This document shows positions 37,391 to 47,642 of a DNA stretch of 64,000 nt, one piece after another. Both the position numbers and the translations under genes were made by a program. The DNA is taken from positions 3,162,001 through 3,226,000 of the forward strand of contig CP094668.1 of assembly GCA_022836915.1 (NCBI GenBank), in the 5' to 3' direction. The stretch's first letter is position 1. Each line of letters begins with the position of its first letter. The notes below the pieces were generated by a model. The model saw only the letters and a list, made by a program, of their open reading frames with translations, searched no databases and was not told the DNA's origin. Source of the DNA: Paenibacillus sp. OVF10. Its GTDB lineage: Bacteria; Bacillota; Bacilli; Paenibacillales; Paenibacillaceae.

Positions 37391-37428
37391 ATCTTATTCA
37401 TGTGATATCTGAGAGGAGGTGAAAATAA

Positions 37429-38816
37429 ATGTCGATTGTATATCAAATGGCATCCACAGCATCTGCAAAAGCAACAGGAGCAGGTCAGACAACCGGAGCA
37501 CAATCGAAAGGTTCAGCTGCAGGTGCTAGCGGTGAATTTCTCCAAACTCTTGCACAATCGCTATCTGGAGGAAACACAGAAGGTGATAGTTCAAGCGCTA
37601 CTGGAAGTTTAACAGCCAATCCGCTGGTGTTTTCCTTTGCTACAAGTGAAGAAGGAGAAGCGACATCAATCACGGCTATACTGAATTCGTTGTTCACGGA
37701 CTTGGATTCGCTTGACGAAGCTTTGGAAAATGACCCAGCTCTACTTGCAGGTTTGCAAACTCTGATTCAACAGATGTATACACAATTAAGTAATCCTTCA
37801 GGTACTAATACAGAAGGTTCCGACGAATCTTCGACTGGAGCGGAAAGCGTAAAAACAGTACCCGCAATTGAACTGTCGCAGCATCCGGCAGCAGTACGTT
37901 TTGTTCTGCAAGATATGCTTACACAATTAGTAGCTGGAATGAATGATCCTGAGAGTAACGTTGCGAAGAACGCTCCTGAATTCAAACATTTGTTACAATC
38001 TCTGCAGAGTCAGCTTCAAGAGGCTGGAGTGGATACCACTAGTGACAAAGGATGGACTGAACTGAAATCCATACTGGATACATTGACTGCAGTTAAGGAT
38101 CAGACTGCACAGGTAGCTCCAAGTGCTTCGCTTCAAACATCCAAACAGGATTCTGTTGTGCCACAAGTTCTTGTTGCGGCAGTCGCGAATTCTGGAACCC
38201 AGGTGAAAGCTGAGGCTGAGACCACATCTGCTTCAAATGCAGGTGGAGAAGTGGAACACTCAACCATCATTACTGCAGGAGAGTTGTCCTTGCGTTCATC
38301 AGGTACAACAGCAGGAAAACCGGCTGAACCTGTAATGCAAACATCACAGTTTGCCAAGGAAATGACACAGTTTGTTGTTAACAAGCTGGATATTGTCCAG
38401 CAAAAGGATTTTCCGAGGCGACCATCTCACTTCGGCCTGAGCATCTAGGTAAGTTGGATGTTCAAATTACCTTGCAGAACGGGCAGTTGGTTGCACGGTT
38501 TATGACTGAGCATACGATGGCTAAAGACATGCTTGAACAACAAATGACGCAGCTGCGTTCTTCACTTCAAGCCCAGGGGATTCAGGTGGAACGACTTGAG
38601 GTTACTCAGAACAGTTCAATCGGATCACAGATGTATCAGGACGGAGGCCGTCAGCCGGGAAGTAACTCTCAACAACAACGCCGTTCGCGTGAGCGTGAGG
38701 AACAATCGGATGATGCTATAGCTACAGCAGGGATACAAGAAGAATTGCGTAACTGGCGTAGCGAGCAAGTCGAAGGAAACGAATTACAGAGAGATACATT
38801 TAGTGCTAAGGCTTAA
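37429..38816 (+). CDS. fliK: Flagellar hook-length control protein FliK, frame broken at 38406-38407
   Basis: FliK measures hook length and triggers the export switch on FlhB. The N-terminal 310 residues are Ser/Thr/Gln/Glu-rich and variable. The C-terminal domain, after restoring one G at 38406-38407, reads GFSEATISLRPEHLGKLDV followed by LQNGQLVARFMTEH, the FliK signature. The joined protein has 462 residues. GAGAGGAGGTG precedes the ATG. A second FliK-like protein is encoded at 11.2-13.3 kb. Confidence 0.92.
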
Positions 38817-38835
38817 GCAGAAATGAGGTGAGTAA

Positions 38836-39393
38836 ATGGCTAATGAAAATGTTTCAATGAATAATACCTGGCCGAACTATTCGGCAGCCAATAAAGCAAC
38901 CACAAGTGCTGCAACAAAAGAATTGGGTAAAGATCAGTTTCTAAAAATCCTGATTACCCAGCTGCAAAATCAAGACCCGATGCAGCCGATGGAGGATAAG
39001 GAATTTATCGCTCAAATGGCACAGTTCAGCTCAGTGGAACAACTGGTCAATATTTCTACGCAGCTTAAAACATTGAACCAGTCCCTTGGTGCTGTATCCG
39101 GTATGATTGGCATGGAGGTAAGTTGGCTTTCTTCTAATAAAGATGATAACGGAACTCTTCGTCAGGGTATTGTAGATTCCATCATTGTAAGAGATGGCGT
39201 TCAATACGCAAAAGTGGGCAACGACGAGATTAAGCTGGATGAGATCATTCAGGTGAATTATCCAAAACAGGCAGAAGAGAGTCAAACTCCGGTACAGAAC
39301 GTTCAGGATGTAACCCCTGAAACGAACGAGAGCCAGGAAGTTGAATCATCCGCTGAAACGGGTGATACGGAAGATAGCGGGAAAACGATATGA
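38836..39393 (+). CDS. flgD: Flagellar hook capping protein FlgD
   Basis: FlgD caps the growing hook. The 185-residue protein has the conserved KDQFLKILITQLQNQDPMQP and EFIAQMAQFSSVEQL near the N-terminus and an acidic Glu/Thr-rich tail. The tail is longer than in many relatives. The stop overlaps the next gene by four bases. Confidence 0.95.
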   Translation: MANENVSMNNTWPNYSAANKATTSAATKELGKDQFLKILITQLQNQDPMQPMEDKEFIAQMAQFSSVEQLVNISTQLKTLNQSLGAVSGMIGMEVSWLSSNKDDNGTLRQGIVDSIIVRDGVQYAKVGNDEIKLDEIIQVNYPKQAEESQTPVQNVQDVTPETNESQEVESSAETGDTEDSGKTI

Positions 39394-39773
39394 GTGATCG
39401 CATAACGGTTGGACAATTATACGCAGGCCCGATTACACCGAATATGCTTCAAAGACCCAAAACGGGAGAAGCTTCGGCTATACCCGAAAAACCTTTTGCC
39501 AAGGTGCTGGAAGATAACCTTCTGAAATTGAGCAATCATGCTGCCAAACGACTGGAACAGCGTGGTATTGAACTCAAAACCGAGCAAATGGAACAGATTG
39601 GTTCTGCTTTGGACAAAGCTGCTGCCAAAGGAGCCAAAGAGTCATTGATTTTAATGCAGGATATGGCTTTTATCGTCAATGTCAAAAATCGTACTGTGGT
39701 TACAGCTATGGATAGTGAGAGCATGAAGGATAATGTGTTCACTCAGATTGATAGTGCCGTAATCATTTCTTGA
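39390..39773 (+). CDS. Flagellar operon protein (TIGR02530/Flg_new-like)
   Basis: The 127-residue protein contains SNHAAKRLEQRGIELKTEQMEQI and MAFIVNVKNRTVVTAMD, typical of a small family encoded between flgD and flgE in Bacillota flagellar operons. Its function is not known to me. The start codon overlaps the flgD stop, so the two are likely coupled. Confidence 0.85.
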   Translation: MSDRITVGQLYAGPITPNMLQRPKTGEASAIPEKPFAKVLEDNLLKLSNHAAKRLEQRGIELKTEQMEQIGSALDKAAAKGAKESLILMQDMAFIVNVKNRTVVTAMDSESMKDNVFTQIDSAVIIS

Positions 39774-39854
39774 CCGGCTGGCCCTTCTCGGGAGCCGGAA
39801 TGCCGCTGACCGACTGATGCGGTAACCAAATGAAGACTGGGAGGATTTTTAAAA

Positions 39855-40672
39855 ATGTTGAAATCAATGTACTCAGGCGTTTCCGGGATGCGGGGTTTCC
39901 AAACAAAACTCGACGTAATTGGTAACAATATTGCGAACGTAAACACGGTTGGCTTCAAAGGCAGTCGGGTTATGTTCAAAGATATTATGAGCCAAACAAC
40001 GGCAGGGGTAACTGCCCCAACTGATGCTCCATCTGGTGGTGTGAATGCAAAGCAAATTGGTTTGGGTGTATCTGTGGGATCTATAGATACACTGCATCTC
40101 GCAGGAAGCCCAATGACTACAAACAATCCGACAGACTTACGTATTAACGGAGATGGCTTTTTTCTTGTCTCCTTGGGTGGAGATCAGGAAATTCCTTACT
40201 TGACACGTGCAGGGGATTTCCATGTTGATGCTGCTCGAAATCTTGTAACTTCAGATGGTTTGTTCGTCTTAAGTAGTGAGGGAGAGCCCATTACAATTGG
40301 GGATGATGTTGTTTCATTCACAATCGGACAGAACGGTATGATTAATCAGACAATGGCTGATGGAACAATCGAAGGCGATACTCAAATTGGAATAGGGAAG
40401 GTAGTTAACCCTGAAGGATTGGAAAAAATAGGGGTAACCTATACCGGATGACAGCTAACGCAAATCCTGACGGTACTCTTGATCCTTTAACAGCGAACAG
40501 TGCTGAGGACGGAACAGGAGCAATCATTGCTGGACAGCTCGAGATGTCTAACGTGGATCTGACTGGAGAGTTTACTGAGATGATCGTAGCTCAACGTGGA
40601 TTCCAGGCAAACTCCCGGATCATTACAACGTCGGATGAAATACTTCAGGAAGTTGTTAACCTGAAACGTTAA
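39855..40672 (+). CDS. flgE: Flagellar hook protein FlgE (FlgG-like), frame broken at 40431-40434
   Basis: The hook protein of Bacillus-type flagella is short. The N-terminus [20 protein letters not shown] and [20 protein letters not shown] are diagnostic of axial proteins. The C-terminal segment [17 protein letters not shown] and [20 protein letters not shown] completes the family signature. The two halves join after restoring one G in the G4 run at 40431-40434. The product has 272 residues, similar to B. subtilis FlgE. Confidence 0.95.
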
Positions 40673-40739
40673 TAACTGATTAATGAATTTTTAAAACGTG
40701 GGGGAGCTTGCTCCTCCTACTCTGATCAAGGGGCTTAGC

Positions 40740-40961
40740 ATGATTTCGGTTACGCGGTTAAATGGTTCTCCCATGTGGTTAAATGCGCTGATGGTTGAAA
40801 TTGTGGAAGAGACGCCGGATACGTATATTACTCTGGTAACTGGAAAGAGACTGATTGTGCTTGAAAAAGCCACTGACGTTATTTCCAAGATTAAAGATTA
40901 CAACCGTGAAATCGGGGTTCAGGCAGCCACTATTAAAGTGCAGCAAACGGAGGAATCCTGA
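40740..40961 (+). CDS. swrD: SwrD/FlbD-like flagellar protein
   Basis: The 73-residue protein starts MISVTRLNGSPMWLNA, followed by ITLVTGKRLIVLEKATDV, which is the FlbD/SwrD family. SwrD raises flagellar motor power for swarming in B. subtilis and lies at the same place in the operon. The ATG at 40740 has AAGGGG upstream. The final base of the stop is shared with the start of fliL. Confidence 0.92.
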   Translation: MISVTRLNGSPMWLNALMVEIVEETPDTYITLVTGKRLIVLEKATDVISKIKDYNREIGVQAATIKVQQTEES

Positions 40962-41420
40962 TGAAAAAAATGATGCCCTGGCTTGCAACAATGTTGCTGG
41001 CGATAACACTCATTGTGGTGGTTGTGTTTGTATTTATGCAAGGACAGAACGGGAATAAGGACGACACACATACGGCGGCAGCTGCTGAAGAAAAAAATGA
41101 CTGCGGATGAAATTGTAGAAGTATCGTCAGAGCTTGCACAGATTAAAACGAATCTGGCCGATCCGGATCGTATTATTATGGTTAGTTTTTCTTTCAAGTT
41201 ATCTGACAAAACAGCCAAAGAAGATTTTGAAAAAATCAAAAGCATTACGGTGAAGCCCATTATTATTCAGGCACTTGCAGACACCAAGGCTGAGGAACTG
41301 AGTTCGGCCAAGGGTATGAAACAATTCAATGAGAAACTGACAGGTCTAATTAATGAGGCATTGCCTGAGCCGAAATTGAAAAGCACTAGTTTTTCAGACA
41401 TTGTTATAGCACCAATGTAA
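40961..41420 (+). CDS. fliL: Flagellar basal body-associated protein FliL, frame changed at the A-run 41091-41097
   Basis: FliL surrounds the stator. It has an N-terminal transmembrane helix (about residues 5-25, WLATMLLAITLIVVVVFVFM) and a periplasmic-side domain with ADPDRIIMVSFSFKLSD and INEALPEPKLKSTSFSDIVI. The frame shifts by +1 at the A7 run, so either one A is extra or two are missing. This is the only break in the window that is not a simple single loss. The joined protein is 152 residues. The ATG overlaps the swrD stop. Confidence 0.92.
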
Positions 41421-41460
41421 ATGAACAGAACACGCTGTAGACCTGTAAGGGGGTGAGAAC

Positions 41461-42459
41461 ATGGTGGATGTATTATCACAAAATGAGATTGACGCCCTAT
41501 TAGCAGCCCTTTCTTCTGGTGAAATGGACGCAGAAGAATTGAAGAAGGAAGAAACTCAGAAGAAAATCAGATCGTACGATTTTAAGCGGGCAGTGCGTTT
41601 TTCCAAAGACCATATCAGAAGCTTGACTCGTATTCACGAAAACTTTGCACGCTTTCTCACCACTTATTTTTCAGCCCAACTGCGGACGTTCGTTCAAATC
41701 AATGTCGTTCAGGTCGAACAGTTGCCTTATGATGAGTTTATCCGTTCTATTCCTAAGATGACGATATTGAACATTTTTGAAGCGGAGCCACTACAGGGAC
41801 GAATGGTGATGGAAGTCCATCCAAACGTGGGATATGCGATGTTGGATCGCCTGCTTGGTGGAACCGGAACTGCTCCAACCAAGATCGCATCCATGACGGA
41901 GATTGAGACGACCATCATGGAGCGGATATTCAGCCGAGCATTTGAAAGTTTGCAAGAAGCATGGAAGACTGTGTTGGATATTTCCCCAAGGATGGAAGCG
42001 CTCGAGACCAATCCGCAATTTATGCAGATTGTATCTCCCAATGAGACCATTGCTCTGATCTCGCTCAGTACCAAAATTGGTGACACGACAGGCATGATCA
42101 ATCTATGTATACCGCATGTCGTTCTTGAACCTATTATGTCACGGTTGTCAACTCATCAGTGGTTTGTTTCGGAGAAGAAAACGAGAGCTCCGGAGGAGTA
42201 TGATGCTCTAAAAGAGCGTGTGAACAAAGCCAAGTTACCCATCGTTGCGGAATTGGGAGAATCGAGAATTTCAATTGCAGAATTTCTGGGTCTGTCCGTT
42301 GGTGATGTCATTACGTTGAACAAACCAGTTGATGAGGGACTTTCCATTAAAGTGGGTGACAAACTGAAATACATGGGCAGTCCGGGGACAATCAAAGACC
42401 GTGTGGCTGTGCAAATAGACAAGATTGTCACCGAAGGAGTTGAAGAATTTGACGAGTAA
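41461..42459 (+). CDS. fliM: Flagellar motor switch protein FliM
   Basis: FliM binds phosphorylated CheY and sets rotation direction. The 332-residue protein has the CheY-binding N-terminus LSQNEIDALLAALSSG, a CheC-like middle domain (HENFARFLTTYFSAQLR) and a SpoA domain at the C-terminus (LGLSVGDVITLNKPVDEGLSIKVGDK). GGGGTGAG precedes the ATG. fliY overlaps its end. Confidence 0.97.
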   Translation: MVDVLSQNEIDALLAALSSGEMDAEELKKEETQKKIRSYDFKRAVRFSKDHIRSLTRIHENFARFLTTYFSAQLRTFVQINVVQVEQLPYDEFIRSIPKMTILNIFEAEPLQGRMVMEVHPNVGYAMLDRLLGGTGTAPTKIASMTEIETTIMERIFSRAFESLQEAWKTVLDISPRMEALETNPQFMQIVSPNETIALISLSTKIGDTTGMINLCIPHVVLEPIMSRLSTHQWFVSEKKTRAPEEYDALKERVNKAKLPIVAELGESRISIAEFLGLSVGDVITLNKPVDEGLSIKVGDKLKYMGSPGTIKDRVAVQIDKIVTEGVEEFDE

Positions 42460-43724
42460 GGATTATTTATCCCAAGAAGAAATCGATGCTTTGCTCAGGC
42501 AATCGGAATCGATAAACAGCTCGGAACCCGCTGAAAAGACGGTTGATGATTTTTTGACCGAGTTGGAGCAGGATGCCTTGGGGAGATTGGTAACATTACA
42601 TTTGGTAGCGCGGCAACAGCATTATCCACGCTATTAGGCCTCAAAGTAGATATTACAACACCTAAAGTTTCTATCATTAGTCGAACGCAGTTTGAAGAAG
42701 CTTTTCCTAAGCCGCATGTTGCCGTTCATGTCAATTACGTGGATGGATTCGAAGGCATTAACTCACTTGTTATCAAGAAGAGAGATGCTCAAGTCATCGC
42801 TGATTTGATGCTGGGTGGCGAAGGAAATCCGGTCGATGAAGAACTGAATGAAATCCATATTAGTGCGGTACAGGAAGCGATGAACCAGATGATGGGTTCC
42901 TCTGCAACCTCAATGTCCACGATTTTTAATCGTTTTGTGAATATTTCCCTCCGGGAATCGATATTCTCAATCTGGAGAGTGGAGAGGGTGTAAGTAATCT
43001 TCCAGCAGATGAGACCCTCATTCAAGTTTCATTTCGTTTGTTGATCGGGGATCTGATCGATTCCAATCTGATGCAGTTGCTTCCAGTGCATTTTGCCAAA
43101 AACATGGTAGATATGCTGATTGGAGGCGCTCAGGAGTCAACTGCCAGCGCACCAGTGGCATCAACACCTGAACCTGCACCAGCAGCTGTACCAGCAACGC
43201 CACCACCGGTTGCGGAGCAGCCGCCCGTTCAACACCAGCAGCCCCCACAGGCTCCTCAGCAGCCTGTTCAGGACTATAATAACGGATATGGACAGGCACC
43301 TATGGGGATGCCGCAAGGAATGCCGCCGCAGCAGCCTTATGGCATGCCCCCGCAGCAACCTTATGGTGCACCTCAACATTACGGTGGAATGCCAAATAGG
43401 AATGTTAACGTACAACCAGTTCAATTCGCCAATTTGCAAAATGGGGCGTATGGGCAGGTAGACGAAAACAATTTGAATTTATTGATGGACATTCCCCTTA
43501 AAGTCACCGTAGAATTAGGAAGGACCCAGAAGCAAATTAAAGATATTTTGGAACTGTCACAGGGTTCGATTGTCGAACTGGATAAGTTAGCCGGGGAACC
43601 TGTCGATATTTTGGTGAATAACAAACTGATCGCCAAGGGAGAAGTTGTTGTTATTGACGAAAACTTTGGTGTTCGTGTTATAGATATCGTTAGCCAATGG
43701 GACCGAATTCAGAAATTACAATAA
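42449..43724 (+). CDS. fliY: Flagellar motor switch phosphatase FliY, frame broken twice
   Basis: FliY is the CheC-FliN fusion of Gram-positive switches and dephosphorylates CheY-P. It begins with the CheY-binding [13 protein letters not shown], then a CheC-like domain with [17 protein letters not shown], a Pro/Gln-rich linker (about residues 230-315) with near-repeats of PPQQPYG, and a SpoA/FliN domain ([20 protein letters not shown]). It needs one G at 42580-42583 and one C at 42947-42949 to read through, giving 425 residues. The start is TTG at 42449, after GAAGGAG. Confidence 0.94.
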
Positions 43725-43751
43725 GCACAATTTAGGAGGACTTGAATCAAG

Positions 43752-44117
43752 ATGGCAAACCGAATTTTAGTCGTAGACGACGCTGCATTTATGAGAATGA
43801 TGATCCGGGACATTTTGTCCAAAAATGGATATGAGGTTGTTGGTGAGGCACAGGATGGCTCACAAGCAATTGAGAAATTTAAAGAGCTTCGTCCGGATCT
43901 GATCACAATGGATATTACGATGCCTGAGATGGATGGCATTGCAGCTTTGAAAGAAATCAAGAAGATTGATGCTAACGCTAAAGTAATTATGTGCTCCGCG
44001 ATGGGTCAACAAGCGATGGTAATCGACGCTATTCAAGCAGGTGCTAAAGACTTTATTGTTAAACCGTTCCAATCTGATCGGGTTATCGAAGCGATTAGCA
44101 AGACACTGGGCGTTTAA
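43752..44117 (+). CDS. cheY: Chemotaxis response regulator CheY
   Basis: The 121-residue single receiver domain has acidic pocket Asp9/Asp10, phosphorylation site Asp54 in LITMDITMPEMDG, and the conserved Lys in KDFIVKPF. CheY-P binds FliM and FliY. AGGAGG precedes the ATG. fliO follows 5 bases later. Confidence 0.97.
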   Translation: MANRILVVDDAAFMRMMIRDILSKNGYEVVGEAQDGSQAIEKFKELRPDLITMDITMPEMDGIAALKEIKKIDANAKVIMCSAMGQQAMVIDAIQAGAKDFIVKPFQSDRVIEAISKTLGV

Positions 44118-44122
44118 GAGAC

Positions 44123-44665
44123 ATGATGATGGCTCAGGGTGATTTTCCAGAAGCAGCTGGCGCGGGAGCCAATTATTATTTACAGCTTGTATGGGTGATT
44201 GTTGTCCTGGCCGTCATCCTGGTCCTTATTGTTTATCTGATCCGGTTCTTAAACAAACGGAATCAGCAAATGTTCCGGCACGGCACAATTCGTACTCTTG
44301 GCGGGGTTGGACTGGGACAAAACAAGTCGCTGCAAATTATAGAAATTGGTGGGAGTGTATATCTGCTTGGTGTAGGTGAAGACATCCAGTTGATAGATAA
44401 GGTTTCAGATCTGGAAGAGGCGCAAAGAATCATTGATTCCTTCGAACGAGATGCTGCTGCACAACAAGGGAATCTGTCACCTCTCATTGCCAAGCTCACA
44501 AAACGCTTCCGTAAAGATGAACCGCCGCGGGAAATGGAACTGGAGGACACAACTTCTTTTCACGAAATGTTTGAATCCAAACTTCGGCAGATGCCTAACC
44601 GTAAGGAGAAGATGGAGAAGCTCCTGGATAAAGACAATACTACAGATCGGTCGAGGGATTCATGA
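44123..44665 (+). CDS. fliO: Flagellar biosynthetic protein FliO (FliZ)
   Basis: FliO assists assembly of the FliP-FliQ-FliR gate. The 180-residue protein has one transmembrane helix at about residues 14-36 (LQLVWVIVVLAVILVLIVYLI), then a cytoplasmic domain with GVGLGQNKSLQIIEIGGSVYLLGVG and a charged tail. The stop overlaps fliP by four bases. Confidence 0.93.
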   Translation: MMMAQGDFPEAAGAGANYYLQLVWVIVVLAVILVLIVYLIRFLNKRNQQMFRHGTIRTLGGVGLGQNKSLQIIEIGGSVYLLGVGEDIQLIDKVSDLEEAQRIIDSFERDAAAQQGNLSPLIAKLTKRFRKDEPPREMELEDTTSFHEMFESKLRQMPNRKEKMEKLLDKDNTTDRSRDS

Positions 44666-45417
44666 AGAAAAAGATTTGGTTAGCGTGTTGTTTGCTAGGA
44701 CTTATCAGTCTAGCTTCTGTTACAGTTGCCTTTGCCGAGCCCATTCCGAATATTGATATTCAAATCGGAAACGGTGACGGAGGGACACCAAGCACAAGTT
44801 CACTGTCCATCATTCTGTTAATTACGGTGCTTAGCATTGCACCAGCAATGCTTGTACTGATGACCAGTTTTACTCGGATTGTGATTGTGCTCGGTTTTGT
44901 ACGTACATCTTTGGGTACACAACAAATGCCACCCAATCAGGTTTTGGTTGGCTTGGCACTATTTCTGACACTTTTCATTATGTCGCCGACGTTGTCTTCC
45001 ATCAATCAGGTAGCGCTTCAGCCCTATCTTCAGGGAGAACTTACGCAAACCGAGGCACTTGAAAAAGCAGCGGACCCAATAAAGAAATTTATGTTTAGTC
45101 ACACGAGAGAAAAAGATCTTCTGCTGTTTATGAAGTACAATCAGACTGAACAACCAAAGACCTACCAGGATATCCCAATTACTGTTATGGTACCGGCATA
45201 TGTAATCAGTGAGTTAAAGACAGCATTTCAGATGGGGTTTATGATTTTCATTCCATTCCTGGTTATAGACATTGTTGTCGCGAGTACACTCATGGCAATG
45301 GGGATGATGATGCTTCCGCCGGTCATGATCTCATTACCTTTCAAAATACTGCTCTTTGTCCTTGTGGACGGGTGGTATCTGGTTGTCAAGTCACTGTTGC
45401 TGAGTTTTAACACTTGA
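44662..45417 (+). CDS. fliP: Flagellar export gate protein FliP
   Basis: FliP forms the core of the export channel. The 251-residue protein has a cleavable signal peptide (about residues 1-26, LLGLISLASVTVAFA), four transmembrane segments and the conserved MLVLMTSFTRIVIVLGFVR, PPNQVLVGLALFLT and VPAYVISELKTAFQMGFMIF. Confidence 0.97.
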   Translation: MKKKIWLACCLLGLISLASVTVAFAEPIPNIDIQIGNGDGGTPSTSSLSIILLITVLSIAPAMLVLMTSFTRIVIVLGFVRTSLGTQQMPPNQVLVGLALFLTLFIMSPTLSSINQVALQPYLQGELTQTEALEKAADPIKKFMFSHTREKDLLLFMKYNQTEQPKTYQDIPITVMVPAYVISELKTAFQMGFMIFIPFLVIDIVVASTLMAMGMMMLPPVMISLPFKILLFVLVDGWYLVVKSLLLSFNT

Positions 45418-45442
45418 TCCGGAAAGTTAAAGGAGGACGGTC

Positions 45443-45712
45443 ATGACTTCGGAATTTATTATCGGTCTGGCCGGGAAAGCGGTATACACGTCATTGCTGG
45501 CCAGTGCACCCATGCTTATACTAGCTCTGGTTGTAGGACTTGCAATCAGTATTTTTCAAGCGACAACTCAAATTCAGGAACAAACATTAGCCTTTGTGCC
45601 CAAGATTGTTGCCGTACTTCTGGCAGTACTTTTGTTTGGACCTTGGATCTTGAATATATTGGTCGATTTTACGTTCAACATACTCGATAATCTATACAGA
45701 TACATAGGGTAG
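45443..45712 (+). CDS. fliQ: Flagellar export gate protein FliQ
   Basis: The 89-residue protein has two transmembrane helices. GLAISIFQATTQIQEQTLAFVPKI between them is the FliQ signature. AAAGGAGG precedes the ATG; fliR is 10 bases downstream. Confidence 0.96.
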   Translation: MTSEFIIGLAGKAVYTSLLASAPMLILALVVGLAISIFQATTQIQEQTLAFVPKIVAVLLAVLLFGPWILNILVDFTFNILDNLYRYIG

Positions 45713-45722
45713 GCTTTAGCAG

Positions 45723-46511
45723 ATGGAGACATTGTTGCAAAGTTTCCCTGTCGCTCTGCTTATGTTTTGTCGAATCACATCATTTTTTGTAACTGCGCCA
45801 GTTTTTTCGGCTCGAAATGTGCCAACTTCAGTTAAAATTGGTATTTCTGCATTTGTCACATTGTCTGTCTATCTGATTTACGGAATAGACCAGACCGTAC
45901 CCACCGATCTGAGCTATGTTTTATTGATCATCAGAGAGATTCTAATTGGCCTGCTTTTAGGTTTTGTGGCTTATCTGTTGATGACGGCTGTTCAGACTGC
46001 GGGGACCTTTATCGATCTACAGATTGGATTCGCTATGGCTAACGTATATGATCCGATGACAGGTGCATCAGCCCCGCTTACAGGTAACTTCAAGTATGCC
46101 TTTGCTATGCTGCTGTTTCTGACAATGAACGGACACCATCATCTGCTGGATGCCGTCGTATACAGTTACCGGTGGATTCCATTATCGAACGCATTTTTCC
46201 TGCGGTTGGCAGATGGAAGTATTGCTGAATTTTTGGTTCGGACGTTAGGTGAATCATTTATGCTGGCTTTTCAGATGTCTGCACCGATTGTAGTTGCCTT
46301 GTTTTTGACGGATGTGGGATTGGGGTTTCTTGCGAAGACTGCTCCTCAATTTAATGTATTTGCTGTCGGAATGCCACTTAAGGTACTCGTCGGGGTTGCT
46401 ATTTTGCTTTTGCTGGTTCCCAGTTTCTCCTTTGTATTTAGTCAATTGTTCGAAGTAATGTTCAGATCCATGGAAAAATTGCTTGGAACCATTGGACAAA
46501 GGCCCGGCTGA
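45723..46511 (+). CDS. fliR: Flagellar export gate protein FliR
   Basis: The 262-residue polytopic membrane protein contains TAPVFSARNVPTSVKIGIS, QTAGTFIDLQIGFAMANVYDP and a C-terminal FNVFAVGMPLKVLVGVA, all typical of FliR. FliR completes the FliP5-FliQ4-FliR1 gate. The start overlaps a GCAGATGGAG context with a weak ribosome-binding site. Confidence 0.96.
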   Translation: METLLQSFPVALLMFCRITSFFVTAPVFSARNVPTSVKIGISAFVTLSVYLIYGIDQTVPTDLSYVLLIIREILIGLLLGFVAYLLMTAVQTAGTFIDLQIGFAMANVYDPMTGASAPLTGNFKYAFAMLLFLTMNGHHHLLDAVVYSYRWIPLSNAFFLRLADGSIAEFLVRTLGESFMLAFQMSAPIVVALFLTDVGLGFLAKTAPQFNVFAVGMPLKVLVGVAILLLLVPSFSFVFSQLFEVMFRSMEKLLGTIGQRPG

Positions 46512-46534
46512 GTGAAACGGAGGAAAAGACACGG

Positions 46535-47617
46535 ATGAAACTTCAACTCGACCTCCAGTTGTTTTCAGGGGAGAAGACGGAGAAAGCTACCCCGAAAAAG
46601 AGACAGGATACACGAAAAAAAGGACAGGTTGTCAAAAGCGCTGAACTATCTGGCGCATCCATTCTTCTATTCGCGTTTTTGATCATGATGGTATTCAGCA
46701 ATTTCTATAAAGAACGTATAGTTCGTCTGTTCACAGATATCTTCATCAATCGATTGAGTATGGAAATCACTGGAGAGAATGTGATGGCGCTTATGATGCG
46801 CTATGGCATTGAAGTTTTGTTATTGATCGCTCCCGTTTTGCTGGGTGCGGTACTGGTTGCTTTGATCGTTAACTACATGCAAGTTGGTTTTCTTCTTGTA
46901 GGGGAAGGTTTGAAGCCAAAACTTGAGAAACTGGACCCGATTAAAGGTTTCAAAAATATTTTCTCTCTCCGTTCATTAGTGGAATTTGCTAAATCCATTT
47001 TGAAAATGTCGATTATCGGTTATCTCGTTTACAGTACAATTAAGGGCTACCAGTCAGATATTGCTTCACTTTCTCATTTTTCATTGGATGCCATTTTACA
47101 TTTCGCTGCGTCGATCACTTTAAGTCTTGGTATCAAGATTGCAGCGGCATTGATGATACTTGCGATATTTGATTACATGTATCAGAAGTATGACCATGAG
47201 AAGAAGATCCGTATGTCCAAGCAAGACATTAAAGATGAGTACAAGAAAATGGAAGGTGATCCGCTGATCAAAGGTAAAATCCGGGAACGTCAGCGTCGTA
47301 TGGCTATGCAGCGCATGATGCAGGAAGTGCCGAATGCGGATGTAATCATTACGAACCCGACCCACTTTGCGGTTGCGCTAAAGTATGAAGGTTCCGAGAT
47401 GGAGGCACCACAGATTATTGCCAAAGGTCAGGATTATGTCGCCTTGCGTATTAAGGAAATTGCCAAAGAAAACGGTGTTATTACGATGGAAAACAAGCCG
47501 CTGGCACGGGCATTGTTCCAGAGAGCCGAGATTGGTGACGCTATACCGGCCGATTTGTTTCAAGCGGTAGCTGAAGTGCTGGCTTATGTATATAAACTAA
47601 AGGGCAGAACGAAATAA
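46535..47617 (+). CDS. flhB: Flagellar export switch protein FlhB
   Basis: FlhB closes the export gate and changes export specificity after autocleavage. The 360-residue protein has an N-terminal KTEKATPKKRQDTRKKGQV, four transmembrane segments, and a cytoplasmic domain with the cleavage motif NPTH at about residue 274, followed by FAVALKYEGSEMEAP. The part after NPTH is directly comparable with the small protein at 13.3 kb. AACGGAGGAAAA precedes the ATG. Confidence 0.97.
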   Translation: MKLQLDLQLFSGEKTEKATPKKRQDTRKKGQVVKSAELSGASILLFAFLIMMVFSNFYKERIVRLFTDIFINRLSMEITGENVMALMMRYGIEVLLLIAPVLLGAVLVALIVNYMQVGFLLVGEGLKPKLEKLDPIKGFKNIFSLRSLVEFAKSILKMSIIGYLVYSTIKGYQSDIASLSHFSLDAILHFAASITLSLGIKIAAALMILAIFDYMYQKYDHEKKIRMSKQDIKDEYKKMEGDPLIKGKIRERQRRMAMQRMMQEVPNADVIITNPTHFAVALKYEGSEMEAPQIIAKGQDYVALRIKEIAKENGVITMENKPLARALFQRAEIGDAIPADLFQAVAEVLAYVYKLKGRTK

Positions 47618-47642
47618 AAGGGGATCGGAGGCCGTACATTCA

